The notes under the pieces were generated by a model. That model had not been told where the DNA came from and made no database searches. It was given only the letters and a program-made list of their open reading frames with translations. This document shows, piece by piece, positions 35,259 to 47,385 of a stretch of DNA of 64,000 nt (position 1 is its first letter; the number at the start of each line of letters is the position of its first letter). Origin of the DNA: Saxidomus purpurata (Eukaryota; Mollusca; Bivalvia; Venerida; Veneridae); contig JAFMSR010000002.1 in NCBI GenBank assembly GCA_022818135.1, forward strand, positions 51,254,348-51,318,347. The letters are read 5' to 3'. Made by a program: the position numbers and the translations under genes.

Positions 35259-37154
35259 ATGGCTTTTGTGTATTTATGTACGTTTTGATTAATTAAGCAA
35301 TATTGTTTTGATAGTTCACTGATGCAGTTTGACAAGACCTTCAGTTAAATGAATATATTTAAACAACAAAAGCGATTTTCTGTTTTATATGTGTAGAATT
35401 CAGATTACTTTATGATTTGTTTTAATTAATAAAGAAGTCATATTCGTAAAACAAATAAGATATGAGGAGTAAATAAGTATTAAGAAGTATGGATATGACT
35501 TATTATTTAAGAATTATTTAAATCAACACTGTACAATATAAAACTGGACATCTAAAATTCACCTTATACATATTTTCAATTTTATTTTAGGTTTCTGCAT
35601 ATTTGTGTCCGCCATGACCGGAAGTATGGCAGGCGTTTTATCAAGAACTGTTCGAGAAACACGACTTCCACCCTGCTTTTCTGAGGAAGGACAATGCAAT
35701 CCGGCGAACAATGAACCTATTACAAACGCGTCTTTGGTGAGATATTTGAACGACCTTGAACTGAAAATAGTGGGAGCAAAATATGTAGCTGAAGACATTG
35801 AACCATATGTAAGTAAAGTTATTTTCATCGTTTAAATCTTGCATTGTCAAGATGTTTCTTTGACAATATCTAGAATTAAAATTTGATATCTTATATCAAA
35901 TATTTAACGTTTTCTTTTCACCATCATTGCTTTTTATGACAGAATAAGGCAATATTTGTTTCAGGCTTGTCAATTCATGTCTGTTACATAATTGAGTGAT
36001 AAGTCCTTCTAATTGTGGTCTCTTTTTTAATATTATGTTTTTGTTTTGTTGTTGTTTAAATAAGTAACAAATTGCAGTATCTTATTAATACATTTCTGGA
36101 ATGCATCGTTTCTAGTAAAATTATGTTTTCTGTAAGCTAAAAATAGTTTATAAAAAAATGTATGCAAAACATTTTAGATAGAAGACAGCTGGCCTGTTGT
36201 AGATAACCGAAAGGAACAGATAGCTGAAGAAATCGAGAATGAAAAGGTGCAATATGTAAGTGACCGGGAGAAATTCATTCTCTTATTTCTTTATTAATTA
36301 TCATTTAATGTGACCGATATGATCGTGTTTGCAAAATAATATCTAATCATAATGTTGTACAGATATACCTAATTAACTATATTTGAACTTTATATTGATA
36401 AAACTATAATAAAATAAGGAAAATTTATTTTCTGTTAAGTCTCGACAATTAGTAGTTATCTTGATGACTTTATCATGACCGATCGTAACTGTATAGGTTA
36501 CAATATAAACATACCAAAGGAATCCATTAAGGTTAAGAATGCGCATAACATCAAATCGTGTTTTTGATATAATGTTTTGTTTCTTAGTAAAGTAAGTCTG
36601 AACGCATAGTAACAGTTTTGCCGCACGTTCAACCCAGAAATAAATAAGAATTTGATAAGCTTAATAATGGTTCTCATTGAAAACATAATGTCTTACAATG
36701 TATAGAAAAGTTGGCAAGCTGTTATAAAACTTTATAAATATATAATTATTGGGATTTTTTTCAGAGGAATGATGGGATGCCAAATTTTTGCAACAATACA
36801 CACATCGTTTACGAGCGCTTGAATGAACTTGCTAATTATATAGAAACTCTTTTCCATAATGCAAGCGGACTGATAAACTCGGATATTGAAACAAGCATGA
36901 AAAAGAAATTCACTGATTGGCAAAAAGACATATATCGATGTATGTGCGAAATGAAGCACATCCTTCGATCACTTAATTGTGAGCCTTGCTCACCTGTTCC
37001 GAGTGGCCATGTTTCGGGCCATTTTCAAAACAGAGCTGAATCGAACCGTGCCGAACAAATGGAGGCCGCTTACTGGGTCGTTTTAAGAGGCATTAGCGAG
37101 TTGACAGCTATTCAAAATTATGTCATAGTTGCAAAAGAACGGTTTTTCATCTAG
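35259..37154 (+). CDS. A3: secreted four-helix, class I cytokine-like protein
   Basis: Exons 35259-35277 (19 nt), 35591-35808 (218 nt), 36178-36255 (78 nt) and 36765-37154 (390 nt with stop) give 234 residues; phases 1, 0, 0. Leader MAFVYLCFCIFVS. The cysteines before helix A, NFC before helix B, the C-M-C pair of helix C and NCEPC are all present (seven mature cysteines). Exon 3 encodes IEDSWPVVDNRKEQIAEEIE... like A1. Helix D reads AYWVVLRGISELTAIQNYV. It is close to A1 (about nine in ten residues in exon 4) and divergent from A2. No disabling change. In the 3' region just past the stop there are three 38-bp tandem repeats. Secretion is well supported; a cytokine role is an inference from fold and gene structure. 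Confidence 0.82.
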
Positions 37155-37305
37155 ATGTTACAGAGTTTTCGCGTTACCTCCAAGTGCAAAAACATCATTC
37201 TCATGAACAAATTAAAAATATCATTACGAACACTTGTTATTGAAATATACATAATTATATTCTACGTTTATGTAAAGCCGCAGATATGTTTCCTTTCGGT
37301 TTAGA

Positions 37306-37419
37306 TTGATTTGTTATCCAATGTTGATATTGTACTTGCCAAATTGATTTGTTATCTAATGTTGATATTGTACTTGCCAAATTGATTTGTTATCCAATGT
37401 TGATATTGTACTTGCCAAA
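37306..37419. repeat. Three 38-bp tandem units in the A3 3' flank
   Basis: Three units of ATTGATTTGTTATCCAATGT plus TGATATTGTACTTGCC, differing at one base. A1 and A2 have only a single related stretch at this place, so the expansion is specific to A3. It is likely in the 3' untranslated region. Confidence 0.85.
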
Positions 37420-37967
37420 TGATTTACTGTGATATACATTACATGTATTTGTATTTGCATACAAATAGTTTACAGTGTGTTTTATCATTAAATTCCTTTT
37501 TTATATACATTTTGATGAATTATGAATTGTCTTTCATTTTTAGCATATAAAATAGCGATATGTTTTAGTTATGACGGAGTCCATGTTATAAATATATATT
37601 TAATAGTGTAACTATATCCCATACATTATTTCTACACTATTTCTACGTTTCTGTATAGTACTTGGAGTTTTGAAACTTAGTACTTTTACACACTTATTGG
37701 ACAACATGTTGCGTTGCTATATTGTTATCAGCAGTAGTCGTTGTAGATTTTTAATATTTGTAGTATGTCTTTGTTCTTTTGGTAGTGTACATATATGCAT
37801 GCATTTTTTTGATAAGAAATGATCAGGTAGTGAACAAATAACGTTTCGAATGATTTTTATTTACTTTACTGAGGGCATTATTCACATTGCATTTTCATGC
37901 ATTTTGGATCAGACTCGGCAATATCTCAGGCATGTTGAATGAATCATGTACAAATCTATATGAGTAT

Positions 37968-38337
37968 TTAAAGCTGCCCGCTCTCAGATATTTGTAGAAA
38001 AATAAATTTCTTCAAACTGTATGTAAATAACGTATTTTAGAACAAATGTTGATATAAAAAGGCTCCAGTAAAAATTCGTGTCACGTACATCTCTAAATTT
38101 CGAAAAATTCGCTACCAATTTCAAAAGCGTTGCAAACGCTTTTGAAATTTCAATATAAAAATATATAATGTAGCGGTGCCGTGTAACTGACTTTTTTAAT
38201 GGATTTCTGATATTCCTACCTAGATTTTTGCTTAATTTTTATGTTAGCCTTTAGTTTTATATTCATGAATAAGTACAATGTATGTTAATTTTTTTTTAAT
38301 ATTTGTTTCAACGGTAACTGAGAGCGAGCAGCTTTAA
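37968..38337. repeat. Family-B MITE, copy 4
   Basis: TTAAAGCTGCCCGCTCTCAG to CTGAGAGCGAGCAGCTTTAA. The central palindrome is extended here: TTTCAAAAGCGTTGCAAACG, then CTTTTGAAAT. Confidence 0.85.
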
Positions 38338-38900
38338 ACATGTGTGTTCTTCATATTATATCTGCAGTACGCAGTTCAATTTATACGATTACAACCAAAA
38401 ACATAGCATTTAAACATTTATTTTGGATAAATTTTAAAACTATGCCTAATGCTAGGAAATATATTAATACATCTAACGTCTAATCAAAAAGCTAACTACG
38501 TTTCCTGAAGCAAAGAAGCAAACAGTAAATATTCAGATAAAAATCTACAATCATGACACAAACTAATTATAAAAAGATTCGGTATTCTCATTGCGTAAAG
38601 TCAATGGAAACAGCTGAATTTACGGATGTAGAATTTAATCAGTATTATTCACATAGTATTTGTTTGTTTCAGTTATGTATACTAACATTCAATGGTATTG
38701 AATTTGTATCTCTCAACTTATCTACTGGTTTTGTGTATATAAGTGTTTACTTAGTATCGCATAGTTTAATAAATATACTTCATAATATGTAGTCATTTAG
38801 TTTATTGCCAAACAGAAGGAACCATGGAAACAAAACTTTCAATTTCGCAAACAAATAAGAGGCTTCCTGCTTCACATTTGTCCAATAGCTGGCTCCAGTG
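38338..38900. other. Unannotated interval
   Basis: One 79-codon ORF (38553-38792) has no recognisable motif and is AT-driven; I do not call it a gene. Confidence 0.45.
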
Positions 38901-41343
38901 TTTACAACGCGTTGCAGTTGGCTTTGCCCGCTCGCTATTTTAGCAATCAATATAATTACAATCTTACGTCACACAAAGGCGAATCTGAAACTATTAATAG
39001 AGCATGTAGATATCGGTTAACTCCTCCCCTCCGTTCCTGAATTGAAAGGTCAATTAGGGGCGCATACGATCAGTTTTTATTTGATTCTGACGTTACGTTC
39101 CGAACGTGGAAAGAAAAATTTAAAGTCATAACAGAAGCAGTATCGAATAAAGTATATATCAAAGTGCCATTTGGAAATGGCGGAGCCAGGTGTACACTAA
39201 TTGATGAAACTTTCCCAAAACTTTATGAAATAAACTATGGAAGTTTTATTGCGTACCTCAACGAATAGCCCAACTAATTGCAGCCGGGGGTGCTTTTGCA
39301 CATACGATGGCCGCCCTTCGCAAAGGCAGACTAGATGTAATATCAGTTTGTAAAATTGTTCTGTCTCGCAGTCGAAATATTGAGGCTCTCCACGAGGTAA
39401 TACATGTGCGTAAAAATAAGAATAAAACACATTAACAGCGCACTTTTAAAGTAAGCAAGATTAAAATGTTATCCGAATACTGCAAATAGATCTAAAATGT
39501 CTGGGCTAGGTAAAACAGGACTTTCGTACAATATTTATTCGTTTTAATTTTTGCCCTCAACATTTCGGCTAGCCTGCGGACAACCGCGGGACCCAGGACA
39601 GAAAGCCGCTTGTCTGACAGCAGAAAGTCCTGTGCCGACATGTCGGACCCCCTCTGTACTATGGGTTGGACATATACAGCAGCGTTCCAATAGCCTAATT
39701 AAGTTGGCGTTTCAGTGAGACCCCTTTCACAGATCTGTTATTTATAACTAGAAGGTGAACAACTTGAAAATATCAGCCTATAAAATCGGTTTGCCTTCGA
39801 AGTCGAAATAGTTAGACTAGCACTCTACCAAGTTCTCATACATATGTACAAAGTACATTAAATGTTGACTTTCCGAGAGCTTCTTGTGATTTTACTGATA
39901 GCCATTTAAAAAACAATAACACTGAACATAAATTAGTACGCATGAGTATATCCAGGATATATAATATTATGTGTATATTTTACTTCAGTGACACTGGTGA
40001 CACAGCGGTCAGTGCAAAACAAAAGTTTCACTAAGACGTCGTTTTCCCGCAGATTCTTTAAATATGTTTTCTTTATCATTCGTCGAATGTTTCTTCTTCA
40101 AAATGTGAAAAAAGCCGAAATAAATTTACAAAGTTTTGAGTAACGTGAACTCTGCAGTTATGTGTCCAACATTTCGCTCTGTATGACTACGAGCGGTAAA
40201 TGGATTGGTCAGGATGCAGTATCCAACACTCATCACAGATTTTTATATTGGTTGGAATAAAAAAGAATTGAAATACATGTAAATATATGAGATAAAAGTG
40301 AAACAAATTAGATGATCGTTATTAATCTACTGGTCTGACTGTCATGTCTGCCGTTTCATTTCAAGTTATGGCCGAAGTAACTACGCCCCCTGTTCATTGA
40401 TTTGTATTTTTTCTTAAACTCAACGCCCCGACCGCACGGCTTTTAAAAGTAAAAACACTGTTCACAAGGGAAAATTGTCGAGTTCACTGTCGGCAGTAGA
40501 GATGGAACTTGGGTATGATAATACAACGTCCGTTCAAGTACAGATTTTGACAGATGCACTGATTATGTCAGTACGTACAGTACGGCATTAGATATTAGAT
40601 GTCGTAGACTTCCTTACCTTTTGTGGCGACGCTCTGCGAAATAAAAGGAGTTCCAGTACTGCCGGAGACAAACATATTTTTCACGCATCGATGTACTCAA
40701 TTAATGATAATTTCGTCAATTTAATTACTTTCGTTGACATTTTGTTCCACTTTTGGCAAACAAAATTGACAAAGGCGAGTTGAGAAACAGACTGAAAAAC
40801 GTATTTTTTGAAAAAGCATCACAATATATTTTTGTTCACCATGAATTGTGTAGGATAACAGTTACTGCAATAGAATTCCGATGTGTAAAGTTCCGCGAAC
40901 ATAATTTACATGTAAAACTAATTCATAAACTTACGGTCTACACTTATAATAAAGCAAGATACCGTAGCTCAACGCTGTAATTGAAGGAGATCCCTTTTAA
41001 AAAGAGTATATAGTAATCAACATTTTAAATAAAACAGAAGATCTATATAATTTATCTCGAAGTCACTACAAAATACGCGAAGAAACCTATATTTAACATT
41101 AATAAATACTGTTTGTCACTTGCATTAAAATTACCATGCGGGTTTTTGGGGCGGAGCCAATTGACGGCGTGGGACGGAAAGAAGCTGGACGCTCGCACCT
41201 AAATGTCCTTGAATGGGGAGGAGTTAACCTATAAAGCTAGCTCTAATAATAGTTTCAAAATTGCGCTATGAGTGACGTAAGATTATAACTGTATCGATTG
41301 CCAAGATAGCGAACGGGCAAACCCAACTGCAACGCGTTGTAAA
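38901..41343. mobile_element. 2.4-kb DNA transposon with long inverted repeats
   Basis: Left end TTTACAACGCGTTGCAGTTG and right end CAACTGCAACGCGTTGTAAA are inverted; the homology runs for about 165 bp at each side at roughly 75-80 percent (shared AATCTTACGTCAC and GGTTAACTCCTCCCC). No complete transposase is visible. Interior parts are GC-richer than the surroundings near 39540-39660. Confidence 0.75.
39029..39267 (+). other. Open, coding-like stretch inside the 2.4-kb element
   Basis: About 79 codons open between stops, with protein-like composition: TFRTWKEKFKVITEAVSNKV, then PFGNGGARCTLIDETF. No methionine start and no splice site that I can support. It could be a remnant of the element's transposase or a captured exon. 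Not recognised. Confidence 0.25.
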
Positions 41344-41508
41344 TTAATATTAGAATAAATTTGCTTGATTATCTAACGTCTACACTGGGACATCACGTTT
41401 CCGATAGTTGACCTGATTTGCCCAAAGAACAGGAGGGTTTGTGATACTTTTTGTGACTAGTTGACCTAGCAATTAACTTTAGGCCTAGGTAGGCTTTAGA
41501 ATTTGTCC

Positions 41509-41872
41509 TTAAAGCTGCTCGCTCTCAGATTTTCGTAAAAAAAGAAAGTTCTTCAAACTGTATGTAAATAACGTATTTTAGAATATATGGTCATATAAAA
41601 AGGCTCCAGTATAAATCCATGTCACGTATATCTCTAAATTAAAAAAATACGCTACGAAATTCAAAAGCGTTGCAAACGCTTTTGAATTTTCAATATAAAC
41701 ATACAGTGTAGCGGTGCCGTGTAACCGACCTTTTCAATCGATTTCTGCAAATTTCTACCTAGACTTTTGCTTATTTTTTTATTCTAGCCTTTAGTTTTAT
41801 ATTTATGAATGAGAATTTCAATTTTTGTGAAAAATATTTTTTTCAACAGTAACCGAGAGCGAACAGCTTTAA
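41509..41872. repeat. Family-B MITE, copy 5
   Basis: TTAAAGCTGCTCGCTCTCAG to CCGAGAGCGAACAGCTTTAA. The central AAAAGCGTTGCAAACGCTTT palindrome is perfect. Confidence 0.85.
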
Positions 41873-42182
41873 ACATTGAAAGGTCCATTATCTGGCTAAA
41901 AATATAGAGATTTGTCCAATGTAGTGTTGGCAAATGTCATGCAAATGTTAATTTAAGCAAGTTTCAAGTTTCAAGTTTTATTTCTGATCAAAGTTAATTA
42001 AAAGCATGTGATCATACAAACATATATATTTGTTATATTCTAGCTATAACTAACATGTGATACTTTGAGTAGAAAGAGGTAATTTTGTATATTATTTATA
42101 TAGATTTATGTGCGATAGCTATATAAAGTATTGAGAAATTAGGAGAATGAGTTATTTTTTAAGTGAGATAAAATAGGGAAAT

Positions 42183-42354
42183 ACGACGTGGCAGATATCA
42201 GCCGCCATACCAATCATTTAAACCGTCTGATTAAAACAACGATAAAACACGTTCGGGGAACACTACGTCAAAATAAATCATGATATACTTAAATGATTTT
42301 CATACAACATGCGCGAAGGATGTTATCTATGATAGCTGATTTCTGCCATGTCGT
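42183..42354. repeat. Short TIR element (172 bp)
   Basis: Left ACGACGTGGCAGATATCAGC and right GCTGATTTCTGCCATGTCGT are inverted copies matching at 18 of 20 positions. No coding capacity. It borders the family-D element directly. Confidence 0.6.
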
Positions 42355-42712
42355 GTTTTCGACTTGTCTGGGCGAACAGTCGAAAACAGAAAAACTCGCC
42401 AAGTAACTATTTTGTCGTGTTTTCGACCTTTATCGTGTTTTCGCCTTTAATTTGTCGTGTTTTCGACTGTTTGCACTGAAAAGGAAAAAGAAGTCGCGTT
42501 ACCTTTGTCGGAAACACGAAAAAGGTCGAAAACACGACGTTTTAAAACCCGTCAACTCGAAAACTTGACGTCGTGTTTTCACCCTTTGTTTATCTTGTTT
42601 TCGTTTTTAATTTGTCATGTGTTGGACTTTTCTCCCCGCCAAGTCGGAAACACGAAGAATACGACAAAAAAGCTACTAGAGTTAGTCAAGTGTTCGTGTT
42701 TTCGATACAGAA
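42355..42712. repeat. Family-D element with inverted TCGTGTTTTCGAC words
   Basis: At least seven copies of a GTCGTGTTTTCGAC-like word, some in reverse (GTCGAAAACACGAC), plus GTCAACTCGAAAACTTGACG. Closely related to 33430-33690, with which it shares AAACCCGTCAACTCGAAAAC and CCCGCCAAGTCG. Confidence 0.7.
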
Positions 42713-43499
42713 TCTAACCAAAGAATTTGACTAATGATATTGTAGAAATCTCCATCTCTGACTGTCTCTTGACCGAAGTCGCTAGTTTCTCCTGTAAGTA
42801 CATTTGTAATAGCTAAAGGTGTCCATGTTGTCAGCGGTTTATCGTTATTCATGAGCAGTAAAATAGCTTCTCACAAGTTGATCACTGCTTATTGCATGTA
42901 GTAGTGTATATCAAAATTTTGACTGCAACTCGCGATAGAAAACAGTACTAATTCGGATTACCAAAGTTGAATTGCGAGTTTGAACCGTGTTTATCAATGG
43001 AAATCACTCTAATTTGTCATGTTTTACTCACTTTAATCTATGCATCGATGTGTAACGTGGGCTGTCAATATAACCATTTTCTGTGACTTTTTAAGTAAGT
43101 TAAAAAATAGCCAAACTCGTTTCGGGTGCATGTAAACGTCACCGTCTAATTTCACCATTTGAAAGTAGCTTGTACAGGTCTTAAAACAGTCTTCCAGACA
43201 TAGCGTGTATACTGTTACTAGTAGTCAAACTGCTTAGTCCGAATTATATCCAAATGATAGCACCATGAAAAGCACATAAAAGTTACGTCAAAATAGTTTA
43301 CATAACATTCTGTATCTATGCATATAGTGTATGCTATATACTTCACTCTCAGTCCATTGCCATTCTGATTATCGACGTCATCTTATAAATGTGACGTCAC
43401 AAAAATAAAAACGTATCCATGCAACGCAGATTGACACGATATACGCATGTACCAATTTTTAAATAAATGTGACAACTTTTAATTTTACCGACTAAAGGT
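42713..43499. other. Unannotated interval
   Basis: No supported gene. Two TGACGTCA-like words occur near 43375-43400 without other context. Confidence 0.4.
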
Positions 43500-44270
43500 A
43501 ATGACCCACCTTAAACAGATATTTGTGGCTTCCTACTTAAGGGACCCTATTTGTGCATATCGTCGGCATGTTGTGCTAGGATAATTTATTCTTGAGTTAT
43601 GGCCCTTTGCTTTTATTAGTAAGTTTTGTACGCGCTATTTTTCAGCAAGCACAAGCAGGAAATCAATTAAACTTCACGGACGAAATTGAAACTAAGCTTT
43701 TTTGTGCATGTCATTTGCATGTCGCGCTTTGACAGTTTTTCATTGAGTTACGGCCCTTTGATTTTTTTCAGCAAATTTGTCCGCGCTTTTGCTCAGCAAC
43801 CATATGCCGGATACCTCAAAAAAGTGATCGATACCAAATTCTTTTGTGCATATTTTTGGCATGTTACACTCAGATAATTTTTCAATGAGTCACGGTCCTT
43901 TGATTTTTTTCAGCAAAAATTGTCCGCACCACAATCTTGAAATCAAAATTGATTGATACCGAGACTATTTATGTATATTGTCGGCATTTGAATAATTTTT
44001 CATCCAGTTACGGCCTTTTGATTTTTTCAGCAAAACTAGTGGCTGAAAATCAATGAAACTTACGAGGGGTGATTGATACAATGCCCTACTTGTGCATATT
44101 GTGCTATGAAAATTTTCATTGTGGTACGGCCCTTTTTTAGCACATTTTTGTAGTAATACTCGGCAACTACTTGACGGAAATCATTTAAACTTCACATGAG
44201 TAATGAAAAAATCGAATAGATATGTGTTACGTACATTCTCAGGAATCTAAGCATATCTGATTTTAGGGTA
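43500..44270. repeat. Diverged ~140-bp tandem array
   Basis: Five or so units sharing TTGTGCATATTGTCGGCATG, AATTTTTCATTGAGTTACGG and CCCTTTGATTTTTTTCAGCA. ORFs across it follow the repeat phase. Confidence 0.7.
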
Positions 44271-44407
44271 TCGTTTAGTATTTTTTTCTTTTTTTATAAA
44301 TAAAATTATTCAGTTTTACAATTTCAATTGCTGCTTCCCTTTTACTTTCAAAAATACACTTCGGAATTATCCTCCAATGTTTGCTTTAAGAATAACTTAG
44401 AGTTTAT

Positions 44408-44460
44408 TAAGTCAACTTTTAACAATTAAGAAACCCGAAGGCAGGGAGCGGCACTTAAGA
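44408..44460. repeat. Half of a fold-back repeat
   Basis: AAGTCAACTTTTAACAATTAAG, shortened here to its core TTTTAACAATTAAGAAACCC plus GGCAGGGAGCGG, matches the left arm of the hairpin at 52602-52678. Confidence 0.55.
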
Positions 44461-44670
44461 CAGTTATCATTTTACAGACTTCTCCATGACCATCGGTTTA
44501 GAGCGTTTGCTACTATTGGTCGGTAAAAGGTCATACACATATGTTTTAATTAATATGTAGACTGTGATATGCTAACTCTAATTTTGTAATTGTATTTTAG
44601 CCCAACTGGAGCACATTATGCTTAAAATTACCTGTTGTAACAATTAACAAGTGACAGGAAATTGTCACAA

Positions 44671-44983
44671 AACCAGGTTTTCATTTTCCAGTCTGCTGGC
44701 CGAGCGCAAATGTGTTTTAAAGTCAGTAGATATACATAATGTGAAAAAGAAACAAAGGTCTTCTTCTATATATTACATGTGTAAAAAAAGCAAAGGGCCA
44801 TAATTCAGGCAAAATTGATCCAAACACAAAACCCAGACAATATGCACGAGGGCACTTGATGACAACAGTTGTGTGAGAGTTTGGTTTAAATATCTTGAGA
44901 AATGTAGGAGGAAGTGGGCACGTGACAGTATTCTTCTATATATAACATATGTGGAAAAAAAGCAAAGGGCCATAATTCAGGCA

Positions 44984-45019
<36 letters not shown>

Positions 45020-45897
45020 CTTGCTCTGTGAGGGGTTTGAACCGCTGGTCTCATGAGAAATTTTGTCATCTTACTGTAACAGAATACTCCAAAGTATACA
45101 GGACTGGTAATTTATTCTAAAAATAGACAGTAATAACAGAGTATTCTCCCTTTTATAATAACAGAGTATTCTCCCTTTTATATATACTTAAATAAGGAGA
45201 CACAAAATTGCTAACGGACGGACAGACGGACGACCAGGGGCAGAACATTATATATTCAAAATTCTTTAGTTCACAATTATAGTTCTGTGAAAGTTTGGTT
45301 GAAATCCCTTGAGAAATGTAGGAGTTGCACACAGAAGAGTATTTCTCTATATATATTACATTATGTGGAAAAAAACAAAGGCCCATAATTCTGTCAAAAA
45401 TGATCAAATCACAAAACCCCGACAATATGCGCCAGGGCACTTGGTGACAATAATTCTGTGAAAGTTTGGTTGAAATCCCTTGAGAAGTGTAGAAGGAGTT
45501 GCGCACAGAAGAATTACATGTGAAAAAAACAAAGGGCCATAATTCTGTCAAAAATGACCAAATCACAAAACCCGGAAAATATGCGCCAGGCAAGACAAAC
45601 TCGTGAAAGTTTGGTTGAAATCCGTTGAAAATTAGGAGGATTGCGCACAGAAGAATTACATGGAAAAAAACAAAAGGGCCATAACTCTGTCAAAAATGAC
45701 CAAATCGACAAAACCCCGACATATGCGCCAGGGCACTTCATGACAATACTTCTGTGAAAGTTTGGTTGAAATCTGTTGAGAAATGTAGGAGGAGTTGCGC
45801 ACAGAAGAAATTGTTTACGCCCGGCCGCCCGCCCGCCGCCCGCCCGCCGACATACCCCAATCTAATAACCAGGATTTTTCCTTCGGAAAACCTGGTT
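44671..45897. mobile_element. TIR element with internal ~165-bp tandem units
   Basis: Perfect 12-bp inverted termini AACCAGGTTTTC (44671-44682) and GAAAACCTGGTT (45886-45897). Inside are six diverged units sharing AAAGGGCCATAATTCTGTCA, ACAATATGCGCCAGGGCACT and GTGAAAGTTTGGTTGAAATC. It is interrupted by a poly(A) run at 44990-45019. The 146-codon minus ORF spans repeats and is not a gene. Confidence 0.8.
45020..45062 (-). repeat. tRNA-like SINE fragment
   Basis: On the minus strand GCGGTTCAAACCCCTCACAG contains a B-box (GGTTCAAACCC) and is followed by a long T run. Only the 3' half of a tRNA-like sequence is present; no A box. Confidence 0.35.
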
Positions 45898-45934
45898 AAA
45901 AATTTGTCAAAATGTTTATATTGATGATCTGTAG

Positions 45935-46330
45935 ACAAAACAGGGTGAAACCGGGACAAAACTTAGGTCACAAGGTCAGGTCATAGAAAAATCGCGTGAA
46001 CACTCTAGCATCTACATACAAATTGGTCATAATCGGTCGAAATTGGATCAAATTGGGTCAGAAGCTAGATCAACAGGTAAAATAACAGAAATCTCTCCCA
46101 CTCAATCATCCTGAAAATTGGTTTGAATGTTTCAATTGATAGATCTTAGGGCAAGGATAAAACTGGTTTAAATGGGGTCAGTAACTAGTTACCAAGTAAA
46201 ATAATAGAAAAACCTTGTGAACACACCAGAAGTCACATTTTGAATCTAATCGTCATGAAAATATATCAGAACGTTTATCTTGGTACAGTCTGGGTCAAGT
46301 TCGAAACTGGGTAACATGGGACCAGGTACA
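45935..46330. repeat. Diverged ~120-bp tandem array
   Basis: About three units sharing AACAGGTAAAATAACAGAAA-like, GTCATGAAAATTGGTC-like and AAACTGGGTAACATGGG-like words. No coding capacity. Confidence 0.5.
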
Positions 46331-46584
46331 TTCATCTTTACCGTTTGACCAACTTATTTTTCTTTTGTTATCATTGTTTGGAAAAAAAATAGAGAAACGC
46401 TTAAAACTTTGAACTTTCTTGACCATAATCCATCCTTTTCCCCCGACTGGAGTATGCGTAAACATTTGCAGCTTCACGGCTAGCCTTTAAGAAATCAGAT
46501 AAAAATACATGTAGCTACGTTTGGTCGCTTTACTCGGCTCCCCTATTTTGCCAATGAGCAAACAAACTTCTTTGAGTGATGGTC

Positions 46585-46950
46585 TTAAAGCTGCTCCCTC
46601 TCAGTTACTGTTGAACAAAATATTTTTCACAAAAATTGAAATTCTCATTCATAAATATAAAACTAAAGGCTAGAATAAAAAAATAAGCAAACATCTAGGT
46701 AGAAATTTGCAGAAAGCGATGGAAAAGGTCGGTTACACGTTACCGCTACACTATATGTTTATATTGAAAATTCAAAAGCGTTTGCAACGCTTTTGAATTT
46801 CGTAGCGTATTTTTTTTAATTGAGAGATATACGTGACATGGATTTATACTGGAGCCTTTTTATATGACCATATATTCTAAAATACGTTATTTACACACAG
46901 TTTGAAGAACTTTCTTTTTTTTACGAAAATCTGAGAGCGAGCAGCTTTAA
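46585..46950. repeat. Family-B MITE, copy 6
   Basis: TTAAAGCTGCTCCCTCTCAG to CTGAGAGCGAGCAGCTTTAA, with the central AAAAGCGTTTGCAACGCTTT palindrome. Confidence 0.85.
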
Positions 46951-47385
46951 TGCATAAATAACTGACTTTAACGTGAACATTTTGCTTATATTCTAAACAT
47001 AAATTCTTTTGCAATTTTTTTCTACCTCAAAAGTCAGGGTTAGTAGACTTTATTTTCCATGTGCTTTTTAAACCATCTTTATTTCGAAATACTTTATCTA
47101 TTAGTTATAGCATTTGATAATAAATTGTATTGCTTGTGTTCAACTTTTAATGAAAACATTATTATAGCATATGTTTCTAAAAGCGATTAACAGTTTTTTT
47201 ATTTCTTGTATTGTCGGTCAGTAATTATTCATAGTTTATGTTTATTGTTTATGAAACTAGCGACAATAAATAAAACTTATATTTACATGATATTGTATGA
47301 TTAAATGAATATTTTTAAGGAGTTTTTCACAATTGACGTTTACACCATATACATGTACAATTCATCAAGGATTACGATTCATTTC

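Larger units (their letters stand above)
34432..37650. repeat. Inverted duplicon containing gene A3
   Basis: Mate of 12313-15430 in opposite orientation (see there). It covers the gene, about 800 bp upstream and 500 bp downstream. Confidence 0.85.

Noticed and set aside
36732..36959. Minus ORF opposite A3 exon 4
   Set aside because: Antisense shadow; the sense frame has splice sites and conservation in A1 and A2.
37306..37419. Regular 38-bp repeats considered as a CRISPR array
   Set aside because: Units abut with no unique spacers, and the host is an intron-bearing eukaryote.
45153..45593. 146-codon minus ORF with repeated ICDLIIFDRIM-like segments
   Set aside because: The repeats match the 165-bp DNA units of the TIR cassette.
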